Assembly (NCBI GenBank): GCA_001512695.1
Contig: LFSJ01000067.1
Coordinates: 44,640 to 101,517 of the forward strand
DNA: 56,878 bases
Source: Tepidanaerobacter sp. DTU063
GTDB lineage: Bacteria > Bacillota > Thermosediminibacteria > Thermosediminibacterales > Tepidanaerobacteraceae
Direction: 5' to 3'
Shown here: in pieces, positions 7,025 to 17,047 of the stretch
Layout of the letters: the number at the start of each line of letters is the position of its first letter
How positions within the stretch are numbered: the stretch's first letter is position 1
The notes under the pieces: model-generated
What the model was told of the DNA's origin: nothing
Database searches by the model: none
The model's input: the letters and a program-made list of their open reading frames with translations, nothing else
Position numbers and translations under genes: made by a program

Positions 7025-8758
7025 ACCAGCGTCTCTTAACACTTCTCGAATTATGTCATAATTCTCATCACTGGCAATGACAAAACCGTTTATCACAGAA
7101 CTTTTATGCTTATCCAAGAGGCCTATATCCTCATATTTCAAAAAAGCATTCTTGAGCTTTTCGCACAATTCCCTATCAAAGCCCGGCCGTGCCGCTATGC
7201 AATCCTTAGGTATCGGGTCGGTCTGGGCCAGATAAACAAGTTTGTCCACTTCAAGGCCGCGACTCTTCGCATCATCGATGGCTTCCGAGTAGGTAGCACC
7301 TACTCTAACCGATCCCGATATCACTGCTTGAACTACATTGCTGTGCGTTCCAAGAAAGAGCTGCTCTTTTAAATCCCTTTCGGGGTCTATGCCTGCCTTC
7401 TTTAGGATAAGCCTGGGATATGCATATCCCGAAGCAGATTTTGGGTCCACAAAGGCCATACGCTCTCCTCTGACATCTTTCAAATCGGTTATTCCCGATT
7501 CTCTATTGGTGATAATATATCCCAAGTAATCAGGAGCACCATTTACAATTGGAGTAACCAAGGGAATAACCGCTGCCTTGTTTTTCGCATTGACATAGGC
7601 TAAGGGCGAAAACCAACCCACATCTACAATCCCGTCTATCAAACTATTGGCAAGGGCATCGTAATCAGTGGCGACCAAGACTCTAGGTATGAGGCCAACT
7701 TTTTTACAAACGGTATTTATCACAGGAAGGTACAATGATTTTATAATTTCAGGGCTGAGGGCAGGATTTATTCCAAAAATTATCTCCTCTTTCTTCTTTA
7801 AACTGGTGGATTGCTTTTGCAATGAATATACTTTGTCAACTAAATTATCAGCAATATTGAGAAGCTGTTCGTTTTGTTTTTCCTGGTCTTTTATCAGGTA
7901 CGCCACTTCTATGGTGGAGTCGGCTGTAGATGCTGTTTTTTCTGAAAAAGATGCGAAAATATCTGCCAGATACTGTGTAGACTTCGCCTGATTTGCTGAA
8001 GAATCCAGCAGATTGCTGTTAAGCTCCGATATATCCTCAAAGGCGGCAACAGCGCCTTCCATCACATCTTTTCCCAATTGCATCTTGGATTTTAGATTTT
8101 TAAGGCTTACTGCCCCATCTTTAGAAATGCGACACGCTCTACTGATGCCATCGTCTATGAGTTCAGCAGTTTTGTGTATTTCTTGAGCTTTATCCTTACT
8201 CCTCTCGGCAAGTTTTCTGATTTCAGCAGCAACAACGCTGAATCCCCGTCCAGCTTCACCTGCTCTCGCAGCTTCAATTGCAGCGTTTAGTGCAAGGAGA
8301 TTTGTCTGCTGCGCAATGTGCTTTATAAAATCTACAAAGCCCTTTACTTGTTTTGTAAGTTCAAGTAAGGTCTCTACTTCGTCGGAGGACTTGTCAATTT
8401 CTGCAGTTACCTGTTCCAAGGCTGTCTCTACATCGCTTATTGCTAAGCTGCCTTCTTTTACTTTGCTTAAATAGTCCCTTGATATACTTGCTACAGAAGA
8501 TGCAGTTTCTCTTAAATTTTCTGCTAATCGAGACAGGTTGTTGAGCTGCTCCGAACCGCTAGCTGTATTTGCACTGATTTCTTGGGAATGAGATGATATC
8601 GTTTCTATTACCTTCACTAGATTTCTTATGGTTTCAGTGTTTTGTGCAACCACCCATTTTATCTCATGGGCATCATAGCCCAGCTCTTCGCTTAATCTCA
8701 GTATTTCGCTTTGAGAAGCGGGGGACACTTTGTCAATACTTTTCCCGGAATTTGCCAT
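7022..8758 (-). CDS. Soluble chemoreceptor-type protein fused to a PhnD-like binding domain
   Basis: This is a 578-residue two-part protein. Residues ~30-320 are a long helical methyl-accepting signalling region. Its kinase-control tip at ~145-185 ([20 protein letters not shown] then [16 protein letters not shown]) is fully conserved. Residues ~327-578 resemble the PhnD/SsuA periplasmic-binding fold: [41 protein letters not shown] and [17 protein letters not shown]. There is no signal peptide, membrane helix or HAMP domain, so it should be cytoplasmic. The binding domain sits on the C-terminal side of the receptor. It lies between the sigma-54 activator and dhaK, which suggests it senses a phosphorylated or small polar ligand of glycerol/DHA metabolism (inference). 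The partner kinase is not in the window. Confidence 0.8.
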   Translation of the reverse strand: MANSGKSIDKVSPASQSEILRLSEELGYDAHEIKWVVAQNTETIRNLVKVIETISSHSQEISANTASGSEQLNNLSRLAENLRETASSVASISRDYLSKVKEGSLAISDVETALEQVTAEIDKSSDEVETLLELTKQVKGFVDFIKHIAQQTNLLALNAAIEAARAGEAGRGFSVVAAEIRKLAERSKDKAQEIHKTAELIDDGISRACRISKDGAVSLKNLKSKMQLGKDVMEGAVAAFEDISELNSNLLDSSANQAKSTQYLADIFASFSEKTASTADSTIEVAYLIKDQEKQNEQLLNIADNLVDKVYSLQKQSTSLKKKEEIIFGINPALSPEIIKSLYLPVINTVCKKVGLIPRVLVATDYDALANSLIDGIVDVGWFSPLAYVNAKNKAAVIPLVTPIVNGAPDYLGYIITNRESGITDLKDVRGERMAFVDPKSASGYAYPRLILKKAGIDPERDLKEQLFLGTHSNVVQAVISGSVRVGATYSEAIDDAKSRGLEVDKLVYLAQTDPIPKDCIAARPGFDRELCEKLKNAFLKYEDIGLLDKHKSSVINGFVIASDENYDIIREVLRDAG

Positions 8759-8781
8759 CCAACAGCCCCCTTTTTAATATT

Positions 8782-10461
8782 TTATTTTACAAGACCGTAC
8801 TTTCTCGCTTTTGCAGCCACAGTTTTATGCGTTAAGCCCAGGGCTTTGCCAGCTGCGTTGAAACTTTTGTACTTTTTTAAAGCCGTTTTTATTATTGCTT
8901 TATCGTACTCGTCATAAGTAGCCAGTTCTCCATCTAAGTCTAAATTTATAAGGCTCGCTTTTTTTTCCATGGCTTTTCCGGTTACATGAGATGGCAAGTC
9001 CCAAATGTCAATTACGTCACTGTCGGATAGGTTTATCATCCGCTCTATAATATTCTCCAGTTCCCGAACATTGCCCGGCCAGTCGTAGTTGTACAAATAC
9101 CCCATAGCTCTTTTTGTAATTGTCTTTTCCTTTTTGCCAAGCTTTCTGCAGAGCTTTTCCAAAAAATGCTCCACAAGAAGCGGAATGTCGTCTTTTCTTT
9201 CCCTTAAACTCGGCAGCACGATCGGCACTACATTGAGACGGTAATAAAGGTCTTCTCGAAATTCGTCTCTCTCTACCATTTCTTTCAAATTTCTATTGGT
9301 TGCCGCAACAACTCTCACATCGGTTTTTAATACCTCGTTTCCGCCAACTCTTTCAAATTCTCGCTCTTGCAAGACTCTTAATAGTTTGGACTGCAGGTTT
9401 TTGTCTAATTCACCGATTTCATCCAAAAAAATTGTGCCTCCATTTGCAAGTTCAAACTTACCTATTTTTTGGAAAATTGCCCCGGTAAAAGCCCCCCTTT
9501 CATGTCCGAAAAGTTCGCTCTCCATCAGAGTTGCCGGTATGCCGGGGCAGTTTACCTTGATAAAAGGGCCATTGCGGCGGCTGCTGGCACGGTGTATGGC
9601 CTTAGCGACCAGTTCTTTACCTGTGCCACTTTCTCCCTGTATGAGGATTGTCGATGAGGTCTTGGCAGCCTTAAAAGCTATATCCAGCACCACCGCAAAC
9701 TTCTCACTGCGACCTATTATATCACTAAAGGCTTCGTTAAATTCCATTCTCTTCTTTTGTTCTATTAATAAATCTTTGGTCGGAGATATCTCTAAGGTAT
9801 ATTCCGGTGAAAAGCTTTCGGCAGTGGAGACGTCTTTGTTAAATACAATTGTATAGCCGGCTATTTCCCCATCTATAAATATTGGGTTTATGTCGGTAGA
9901 TGCCAGATTGCTCCTGGTGTTGTCATCCAAGCGAAATATTCCACTACCGATAGATGATGTGGTAGTCAAATCGATGCCTGGAATTATATCTTGTATGTTA
10001 TTGCAGCCTAAAATATGATTTTTGTCTATGCCCATTAATTCTTCGACAATTCGATTGCATAAAATTACGGCGCCTGTCTTATTGGTAACTATAATGCCCA
10101 GGCCTACGCTGTCAAAGATCTTGTCTGCTTTTATAGTGTTTTTCTCCAATATGTCATCAACCTGTTCTAATTCAATAGGGCTCTGAGGCAATAGATCGCG
10201 TCTAAAGAGTTCTTCAACACTTTCTATCGCCTCATCTACTTTTGGCCCTTTTGCTACTATTGTAATGCGTTCTCCGGGCTTAATGTTAAGGGAGTGAATA
10301 GCCATCAGAGCAGTAGCCGGCACTTCTCTTCCGGACTCGTTGCGTATATATATACTCGTTCCCATCGTGCTCTCAATCTCGTGTGCTTTATTGACCAACA
10401 TGGCAGCAGCTCTGATATGCATTCCTTTAGGATGGGTAAAGACGGCATCCTTTTGAAGCAT
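8782..10461 (-). CDS. Sigma-54-dependent activator with HPr, PAS, AAA+ and HTH domains
   Basis: This is an enhancer-binding transcription activator of 559 residues. Residues 1-88 are an HPr-like domain. The phospho-acceptor His falls exactly at position 15 (GMHIRAAAM) with Arg17 kept. The site matching regulatory Ser46 is Ala51, so HPr kinase should not act on it. Residues ~108-215 look like a PAS domain (SVGLGIIVTNKTGAVILCNR). The AAA+ domain has Walker A GESGTGKE at 276-283 and the sigma-54 loop GAFTGA at 323-328. The C-terminus is a Fis-type HTH (AGKALGLTHKTVAAKARKYG). It probably drives the two sigma-54 promoters in this island. Its HPr domain may read PTS phosphorylation state, possibly through DhaM (inference). 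Confidence 0.9.
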   Translation of the reverse strand: MLQKDAVFTHPKGMHIRAAAMLVNKAHEIESTMGTSIYIRNESGREVPATALMAIHSLNIKPGERITIVAKGPKVDEAIESVEELFRRDLLPQSPIELEQVDDILEKNTIKADKIFDSVGLGIIVTNKTGAVILCNRIVEELMGIDKNHILGCNNIQDIIPGIDLTTTSSIGSGIFRLDDNTRSNLASTDINPIFIDGEIAGYTIVFNKDVSTAESFSPEYTLEISPTKDLLIEQKKRMEFNEAFSDIIGRSEKFAVVLDIAFKAAKTSSTILIQGESGTGKELVAKAIHRASSRRNGPFIKVNCPGIPATLMESELFGHERGAFTGAIFQKIGKFELANGGTIFLDEIGELDKNLQSKLLRVLQEREFERVGGNEVLKTDVRVVAATNRNLKEMVERDEFREDLYYRLNVVPIVLPSLRERKDDIPLLVEHFLEKLCRKLGKKEKTITKRAMGYLYNYDWPGNVRELENIIERMINLSDSDVIDIWDLPSHVTGKAMEKKASLINLDLDGELATYDEYDKAIIKTALKKYKSFNAAGKALGLTHKTVAAKARKYGLVK

Positions 10462-10495
10462 GGCTTTTCACCCTTTCACTCTGCCTTTATTACTA

Positions 10496-10849
10496 TCATT
10501 CGACATTTCCTGTTGCTATTAAATCGATCCCCGTCCCCGCAATATTCTCAACTACAACATCTCCCACTTTAACGGGGGGCTCAACTATAATATCTTTCGT
10601 TTCAAGCATGGCTTTTTTCAGCAATTTTTTGGGGATTGGTTCTTTTGTCCTCACAGGTAGGACCCCACCGGTGGAAAGCTTTAAGGTGGTGGTAAGGGTT
10701 CTTCTTGGATCTAAAACTTCATTTTTTGCATAATCAATTCCACGTTTGCATTCGTAACCTTCTATGCTGACAATTTCGCCATTATTAAGCTTAACTTGAA
10801 TTTGACAACCTTTTGGGCATACTATACATGTTATCTTCTTAGTTTCCAT
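10496..10849 (-). CDS. DUF1667 protein, small Cys-rich partner of glycerol-3-phosphate oxidoreductase
   Basis: The 117-residue protein has an N-terminal CIVCPKGCQIQV motif and a further GYECKRGIDYA motif, typical of DUF1667. The four Cys probably bind an Fe-S cluster or metal. DUF1667 genes commonly follow a GlpA-like and an FAD/NAD oxidoreductase gene, as here. The three are thought to form a soluble glycerol-3-phosphate dehydrogenase complex. Its start overlaps the end of the previous gene by 11 bp, which suggests translational coupling. Confidence 0.8.
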   Translation of the reverse strand: METKKITCIVCPKGCQIQVKLNNGEIVSIEGYECKRGIDYAKNEVLDPRRTLTTTLKLSTGGVLPVRTKEPIPKKLLKKAMLETKDIIVEPPVKVGDVVVENIAGTGIDLIATGNVE

Positions 10850-12116
10850 CAGCTACACCTTCTTCCTGAAGGAAAAATCTTAGGCTCTTTAAATCTTTAT
10901 TGGCCAAGTCTTCTTTTTTCAGTTCAATGCTAATCATTTCGCTGGGCCTTACATGTTGAAGTACCCTTGTGCGAATCAAATTCTTATCTGATTCTATGAA
11001 AAGCCTGGCTTTTTCCATGGGTTTGGTGCTGCGCATGAAGAAATTCTGTTTTTCACCCAAAATCTTCTCAGGATCAACTAAGTGGGGTACTACGTAACTG
11101 ATTCCCGGGCCGGCAGACACTGAAATATACTCATCTGATGGTATTTTGTCTTTAAGGTAATCCACCGCTCCAAGGCCAGCAAGTCTCGATTCCATCGTCA
11201 CGAAATCCACCAAGTCATGGACATGAACTACATTACCACAGGCAAAAATCCCGGGGACGGACGTTTCCATCCTCTGATTTACAACGGGTCCACCGGTGAC
11301 ATCGTGAATTTTGATGCTCGCCATTTTAGATAGCTCATTTTCCGGAATCAGACCAACCGAGAGGAGCAGAGTATCGCAAGAATAATATTTCTCGGTTGAG
11401 GGAATTGGCTTTAAGTTTTCATCTACCTGGGCGATAGTTACTCCTTCTATCCTGCTATTGCCGTGAATGTAGACAACGGTGTGGCTCAGAAGAAGGGGTA
11501 TGCCGAAGTCTTCAAGACACTGGACAACATTGCGGGTAAGCCCATTAGAATAGGGCATGATTTCCGCAACGCACTTTACCTTTGCACCTTCAAGAGTAAA
11601 GCGTCGTGCCATGATCAAGCCTATATCACCGGAACCTAGAATGACTATTTCCTTGCCAGGCATGTATCCTTCAATATTTACAAACCTTTGGGCGGTGCCA
11701 GCAGTAAATATCCCTGCGGGTCTGAAACCGGGAATATTAATAGCTCCCCTGGTCCTTTCCCTGCATCCCATGGTGAGGATTATCGCATCTGCTTGAATCT
11801 GCATCAATCCCTTTTCGCGGTTGACTGCAGTGAGCTGTTTATTTTCGTTAAGGTCAATCACCATCGTATCAAGCAGAACTTCTATATTTAAATCTTCTAA
11901 TTCCTCAATAAATCTATGTGCATATTCAGGACCGGTAAGTTCTTCTTTAAAAATATGAAGGCCAAACCCATTGTGAATACATTGTGGCAGGATACCGCCT
12001 AAGCGTGAATCGCGCTCAATTAGTAAAACGTCTTCTACTCCGTTCTTTTTCGCTTCGATTGCCGCGGCAAGGCCGGCAGGACCACCGCCGATTACTACCA
12101 GTTCCTTATTTATCAT
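10839..12116 (-). CDS. NAD(P)/FAD-dependent oxidoreductase, second subunit of GlpA-like system
   Basis: This flavoprotein belongs to the pyridine-nucleotide-disulfide oxidoreductase fold. The N-terminal ELVVIGGGPAGLAAAIEAKK is the FAD Rossmann motif. The internal EIVILGSGDIGLIMARRF is the second nucleotide-binding motif. PGIFACGNVVHVHDLVDFV is the C-terminal FAD motif with GN in place of GD. Between the GlpA-like and DUF1667 genes it probably passes electrons from glycerol-3-phosphate oxidation to an unknown acceptor. The ATG at 12116 follows GGCGGTG and gives MINKELVV. The frame overlaps the GlpA-like gene by 11 bp. Confidence 0.83.
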   Translation of the reverse strand: MINKELVVIGGGPAGLAAAIEAKKNGVEDVLLIERDSRLGGILPQCIHNGFGLHIFKEELTGPEYAHRFIEELEDLNIEVLLDTMVIDLNENKQLTAVNREKGLMQIQADAIILTMGCRERTRGAINIPGFRPAGIFTAGTAQRFVNIEGYMPGKEIVILGSGDIGLIMARRFTLEGAKVKCVAEIMPYSNGLTRNVVQCLEDFGIPLLLSHTVVYIHGNSRIEGVTIAQVDENLKPIPSTEKYYSCDTLLLSVGLIPENELSKMASIKIHDVTGGPVVNQRMETSVPGIFACGNVVHVHDLVDFVTMESRLAGLGAVDYLKDKIPSDEYISVSAGPGISYVVPHLVDPEKILGEKQNFFMRSTKPMEKARLFIESDKNLIRTRVLQHVRPSEMISIELKKEDLANKDLKSLRFFLQEEGVADGN

Positions 12117-13578
12117 TGTCGTCACCGCCTTCGTTTTGTAGAAATTCTTTGATACGACCCATTAGTATATTAGAACCTGGTCCTTTTTTGGTTATATCAA
12201 TGGCATCCGCACCCAGTTCGCGCATTAAAATCTCCAGTACTCTTGGTGAGCAAAAACCACCCTGACATCTTCCCATGCCTGCACGAGTCCTCCTCTTCAC
12301 AGCATCTATGCTGCGTGCGCCAACTGGTCTCCTTATGGCATCGATAATTTCCCCTTCGGTAACAGTTTCACAGCGACAGATGACGCGGCCGTATGCGGGG
12401 TTTTCCTTGATGAGCTTGCTGCGCTCTTCGTTACTCATTTCTCTAAACCGTACCTTCTTCGGTCTGTGCGGTATAAAATCTGCTTTTTCCTTTAGGGTTA
12501 AGCCCTCTTCCTGCAAGATGTCCTTTACCATGAGAGCTATGGCCGGTGCAGATGTTAAGCCTGGTGATTGAATGCCGCCCACGTTGATAAAGCCCTTCAC
12601 CAGTTTAGAAGCCTCGATTATAAAATCATTGGTATTTGATACCGCTCTCAGGCCCGCAAACGAGGTTATTACATTTTTCAGAGGCAAATCCGGCACAAGT
12701 TTTTTTCCGCCCGCTATGATTTCTTCGATGCCCGGAACATTTACGCTGGTGTCATGTTTGTCTTCGATGTTATTTGAGTTAGGACCAATGAAAATATTGC
12801 CATCAACGGTGGGACATACCAGTATTCCCTTTGAAATCTTGGTTGGCGTTGGGAATATGGCCTTTTTTACCAAGTTCCCGAATTGCTTATCAAATATCAG
12901 GTATTCGCCCTTTCTTGGAGTTATTGAATACTCTTCTGCTCCAGCCATTTTTGATATTTCATCAGCGAATAGACCAGCAGCATTTATTACATATTTGGTC
13001 TGAATAGATCCTTTCGGGGTCTTCACTAAAAAGCTATTGTCTTCTAAAACCTCTATGTCCGTCACAGGTGCATTTAGCCAGAATTTAACACCGTTTTGAT
13101 TGGCATTTTCAGCAAGAGCTATAACAAGTTCATATGGACATACCAGCCCACCTGTTGGAGCATCGAGGGCTCCTCGAACATTTGGGCTCAGATTTGGTTC
13201 TAAATCAAGCAATTCATCTTTTCCGATGATGCGAAGCTTTTCTACTCCGTTAATTCGCCCTCGCTCTAACAACTCTTCAAGGGCTTGTTCTTCTTCATCG
13301 GTTACCGCGACTACTAGAGAACCGTTCATAACAAAGGGAACATCAAGTTCCTCACACAAGGCAGGAAAAAGCCTATTGCCTATAACATTCAATTTAGCTT
13401 TCCAAGTACCAGGGGCTGCATCAAAGCCCGCATGGACTATGGCGCTGTTTGCTTTGCTTGTACCGCACGCCACATCCTCTTCTTTTTCCACTACGGTAAT
13501 GCTCAAATCATACTTTGACAGTTCGCGAGCTATAGAGCAACCCGTTACGCCTGCTCCAATAATTACTATGTCTTCCAT
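12106..13578 (-). CDS. GlpA-like glycerol-3-phosphate dehydrogenase with C-terminal BFD [2Fe-2S] domain
   Basis: This is an FAD-dependent oxidoreductase of 490 residues of the DAO/GlpA type, predicted to oxidise glycerol 3-phosphate to DHA phosphate. The N-terminus DIVIIGAGVTGCSIARELSK is the FAD motif. HAGFDAAPGTWKAKLN and SFAGLRAVSN are family motifs near the active site. The C-terminal ~90 residues form a bacterioferritin-associated-ferredoxin-like domain with VICRCETVTEGEI and GMGRCQGGFCSPRV, so four Cys (CxC then CxxxxC) for a [2Fe-2S] cluster. It follows glpK after 115 bp, and a hairpin lies in that gap. Confidence 0.87.
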   Translation of the reverse strand: MEDIVIIGAGVTGCSIARELSKYDLSITVVEKEEDVACGTSKANSAIVHAGFDAAPGTWKAKLNVIGNRLFPALCEELDVPFVMNGSLVVAVTDEEEQALEELLERGRINGVEKLRIIGKDELLDLEPNLSPNVRGALDAPTGGLVCPYELVIALAENANQNGVKFWLNAPVTDIEVLEDNSFLVKTPKGSIQTKYVINAAGLFADEISKMAGAEEYSITPRKGEYLIFDKQFGNLVKKAIFPTPTKISKGILVCPTVDGNIFIGPNSNNIEDKHDTSVNVPGIEEIIAGGKKLVPDLPLKNVITSFAGLRAVSNTNDFIIEASKLVKGFINVGGIQSPGLTSAPAIALMVKDILQEEGLTLKEKADFIPHRPKKVRFREMSNEERSKLIKENPAYGRVICRCETVTEGEIIDAIRRPVGARSIDAVKRRTRAGMGRCQGGFCSPRVLEILMRELGADAIDITKKGPGSNILMGRIKEFLQNEGGDDNDK

Positions 13579-13602
13579 ATTCTACCTCCCTAAAAATGGG
13601 AA

Positions 13603-13628
13603 AACCACACCTATATAAAGGTGTGGTT
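13603..13628 (-). promoter_or_regulatory. Hairpin between glpK and the GlpA-like gene
   Basis: AACCACACCT and AGGTGTGGTT form a 10-bp stem with a six-base loop. On the minus strand it is followed by TTTTCCCATTTTTAGGG, a broken T-run. It could be a weak terminator that lowers downstream expression, or a GlpP-dependent antitermination site. It lies ~25 bp before the GlpA-like start. Confidence 0.5.
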
Positions 13629-13693
13629 CTCCTTATTCTCCGCCACAGCTTTAAATGCTTAAGAAATTTTTTAAGCTTTTGCTTTGACAAGTA

Positions 13694-15214
<1,521 letters not shown>

Positions 15215-15235
15215 TTATTTTAGATTTATGTGTGC

Positions 15236-15255
15236 GGTGCGGCCTAGGCCGCACC
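15236..15255 (-). promoter_or_regulatory. Perfect 20-bp palindrome in the glpK leader
   Basis: GGTGCGGCCTAGGCCGCACC is a perfect palindrome about 50 bp upstream of glpK. In the transcript it would fold into a very stable hairpin. It lacks a T-run on either strand, so it is not a plain terminator. About 20 bases upstream, AGTGCCGCATTAG can pair with the TGCGGC of the palindrome, giving a competing fold. With glpP in the same operon, this could be a GlpP-responsive leader or an mRNA-stability element. Confidence 0.5.
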
Positions 15256-15341
15256 AAAATTTCCTAATGCGGCACTTTTGTTACTATTAACTTTTATATA
15301 TTATTTTGCAGTCAGTAAGGATATTAATATTTTTCTGACAA

Positions 15342-15680
15342 TCAAACATACAAGCAGTAGAGAATAAATCCGCCTAGAATTCCTCCAAGAATTGCATTAA
15401 TAACCGTCCCTAAACCTTTGCCTACATCGTCACCGGATAGGGCTGAAGCTACAAACAAGCCAATAAATGCTGCCCAGGCCATGTCAATCCAAGCTGCTCC
15501 GGATTGATAGATTAGACCTACTCCGTGGTTGAGTGTCCATGTGGTACCGACTATAAACCCGGCAGCGATCCAACCGCCAATAGGTCCTAAATGTTCAACA
15601 AGTTTTCCCCAGCATAGTCTTATGAGAAATGGGAATATAAAACCACCAGCTATAGTCGCTATAATCTTTGGAAATGTCAT
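15342..15680 (-). CDS. Small membrane protein, putative glycerol transporter subunit (Lin0368-like)
   Basis: This is a hydrophobic 112-residue protein with about three membrane segments (around IIATIAGGFIFPFLIRL, IGGWIAAGFIVGTTWTLNH and the C-terminal GGILGGFILYCLYV). It is a divergent relative of its upstream neighbour: both have GGW followed by a membrane segment with a conserved NH (WTLNHG here, WFMNHF there), then an (F/I)-D-M-A motif. As I recall, such pairs next to glycerol genes are annotated as Lin0368/Lin0367-type putative glycerol transporters. There is no glpF here, and the position between glpP and glpK fits glycerol uptake. Confidence 0.62.
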   Translation of the reverse strand: MTFPKIIATIAGGFIFPFLIRLCWGKLVEHLGPIGGWIAAGFIVGTTWTLNHGVGLIYQSGAAWIDMAWAAFIGLFVASALSGDDVGKGLGTVINAILGGILGGFILYCLYV

Positions 15681-15714
15681 TTATATACCTCCCCCTTATT
15701 TTTTCATGATAAGC

Positions 15715-16098
15715 CTACGCGGAAATGTCTTCTTTTGCTGAAACAGCGGCATCTCTTTCTGCCCACATTTTTTCAATGGCAACCGCTGTTACACCGGCAA
15801 GTACAGCACCAATAGCTACAAAAGCTAATGTAGGCAGTGAGTCGATTCCTGCTTGCGGACCATTGAGAAATACGTCCCTAAGAGTGCCCGTCACTGCAAT
15901 ACCGGCTGCCATGTCGACAAAGGCGCCTTCGTTAGCAACAAGTTCTAGGAAATGGTTCATAAACCACATTATTGAAATAATCGCAAGCCCGGCAAACCAG
16001 CCTCCAAAAATACCGTATGCCTCTGCAAAAGCCCCCCATACTGACATTACGAATATACCAGCAATAGCAAATCCAATAATAGAACCGATGTTTTTCAC
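15715..16098 (-). CDS. Small membrane protein, putative glycerol transporter subunit
   Basis: This 127-residue membrane protein has about three hydrophobic segments (GSIIGFAIAGIFVMSVWGAF, WFAGLAIISIMWFMNH, LAFVAIGAVLAGVTAVAI) and a charged C-terminal tail (EKMWAERDAAVSAKEDISA). It starts at GTG 16098 after GGAGGTG and is the first gene after glpP. Together with the next gene it looks like a two-subunit channel or carrier. The shared WFMNH/WTLNH and FVDMA/WIDMA motifs suggest an ancient duplication. Transport of glycerol is inferred from context, not shown. Confidence 0.6.
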   Translation of the reverse strand: MKNIGSIIGFAIAGIFVMSVWGAFAEAYGIFGGWFAGLAIISIMWFMNHFLELVANEGAFVDMAAGIAVTGTLRDVFLNGPQAGIDSLPTLAFVAIGAVLAGVTAVAIEKMWAERDAAVSAKEDISA

Positions 16099-16241
16099 AA
16101 AATGTCACCTCCAAGTTATTTTGGTCCTAAGAAGTTGTAACCTATTAATAACTCAAGAGCCCTTTTGTGAACACCCCCCTCCTTTTTGGGCAAATTAAAA
16201 ATCCTTCCAAGGCAAATAAAGACAACACAATAGTAGTGTAC

Positions 16242-16850
16242 TTATTTACCCAGGAAGGACTTTCTCCACATCTCCAAGTCCTCAAAAGGTATGTTCCATA
16301 TATTTTCATTTGACACCGAGATGGCTATGGCACCTTCTTGAAGTGCCGCCTTCACTTCACTTTCCTCTTCGATAAGGCCTCCGGCGATTATCGGGTAAGA
16401 AACCCTTTGGCAAATCCTTCTGATAACTTTCGGTATTACCGCCGGTAGGATTTCAATAGCATTGGGGGTTACATGCTTTACGGACTTAGTAGCGGTATCA
16501 ATGGCGAGACTGTCAAGTACGAATATTCTTTGGATGGTGAAAAGGCCTTCAGCTTTTGCGCAACTAACGAGATTTGATCTAGTTGTAAGAATTCCATCCG
16601 GCTTAATCTCTTGGGCTATATATTTCATGCCCATACCATTTTTGCTAATGCCTTCAAGTAAATCGACATGTAGGAAAACTCTTTTGCCTGCGCTTTTAGC
16701 TCGATTTACAACATCCTTAATATTCAGTATATTGCCGGTCAGAATAAATATGCATCGAGATTTCTTGGATAGAGCTAAGTCGATTCTCTCGATATCTCGT
16801 ATTGCCGGTATTACTGGTGACATGATCAAATCATTCAAAACATCATCCAA
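16242..16850 (-). CDS. glpP: Glycerol-3-phosphate-responsive antiterminator GlpP
   Basis: GlpP binds leader RNA of glycerol genes when glycerol 3-phosphate is present and prevents premature termination. The 202-residue product is collinear with the family: SPVIPAIRDIERIDLAL at the N-terminus, FLHVDLLEGI, ILTTRSNLVSCAKAEGLFTI, then PNAIEILPAVIPKVI and PIIAGGLIEEESEVKAAL, which form the TIM-barrel ligand site. It is the first gene of the glp transcript, behind a sigma-54 promoter. The island thus combines sigma-54 activation with possible antitermination. The start follows AGAGGTG. Confidence 0.92.
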   Translation of the reverse strand: MDDVLNDLIMSPVIPAIRDIERIDLALSKKSRCIFILTGNILNIKDVVNRAKSAGKRVFLHVDLLEGISKNGMGMKYIAQEIKPDGILTTRSNLVSCAKAEGLFTIQRIFVLDSLAIDTATKSVKHVTPNAIEILPAVIPKVIRRICQRVSYPIIAGGLIEEESEVKAALQEGAIAISVSNENIWNIPFEDLEMWRKSFLGK

Positions 16851-16882
16851 GGAATCACCTCTAGATTACACAGTAATACCTG

Positions 16883-16904
16883 CAAACACCCCATTATGTG
16901 TTTG
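16883..16904 (-). promoter_or_regulatory. Hairpin in the glpP leader
   Basis: CAAACAC and GTGTTTG form a 7-bp stem with an eight-base loop between the sigma-54 promoter and glpP. A second small dyad (ATTAC-TG-TGTAAT) follows. There is no T-run. It could be an RNA target of GlpP or nothing. Confidence 0.3.
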
Positions 16905-16925
16905 TAAATATCCACTTTTATATTA

Positions 16926-16943
16926 TTGCAAAATCTGTGCCAA
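16926..16943 (-). promoter_or_regulatory. Sigma-54 (-24/-12) promoter of the glp operon
   Basis: The minus strand reads TTGGCACA-GATT-TTGCAA, matching the sigma-54 consensus at all key positions (GG at -24, GC at -12, correct spacing). It lies 75 bp upstream of the glpP ATG, in the gap after plsY. Confidence 0.85.
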
Positions 16944-16985
16944 ATTGACAAATGCAGTTAATTGGGCATTTACAGGTTGCGGACA

Positions 16986-17042
16986 TGGTAAAAAGTATCA
17001 GATATGATATGCGTTTTTGCAGTTATTTGATACTTTTTACCA
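16986..17042. promoter_or_regulatory. 15-bp perfect inverted repeat, probable activator binding site
   Basis: TGGTAAAAAGTATCA (16986-17000) and TGATACTTTTTACCA (17028-17042) are perfect inverted copies, 27 bp apart. The centre lies about 70 bp upstream of the -24 element, the usual place for a sigma-54 enhancer. It could also fold as a hairpin after plsY, but it has no T-run of its own. A similar half-site lies upstream of the dhaK promoter. Confidence 0.6.
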
Positions 17043-17047
17043 ATTGG

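Noticed and set aside
15236-15255. Palindrome before glpK as a plain terminator
   Set aside because: No T-run on either strand. Read as a regulatory hairpin instead.
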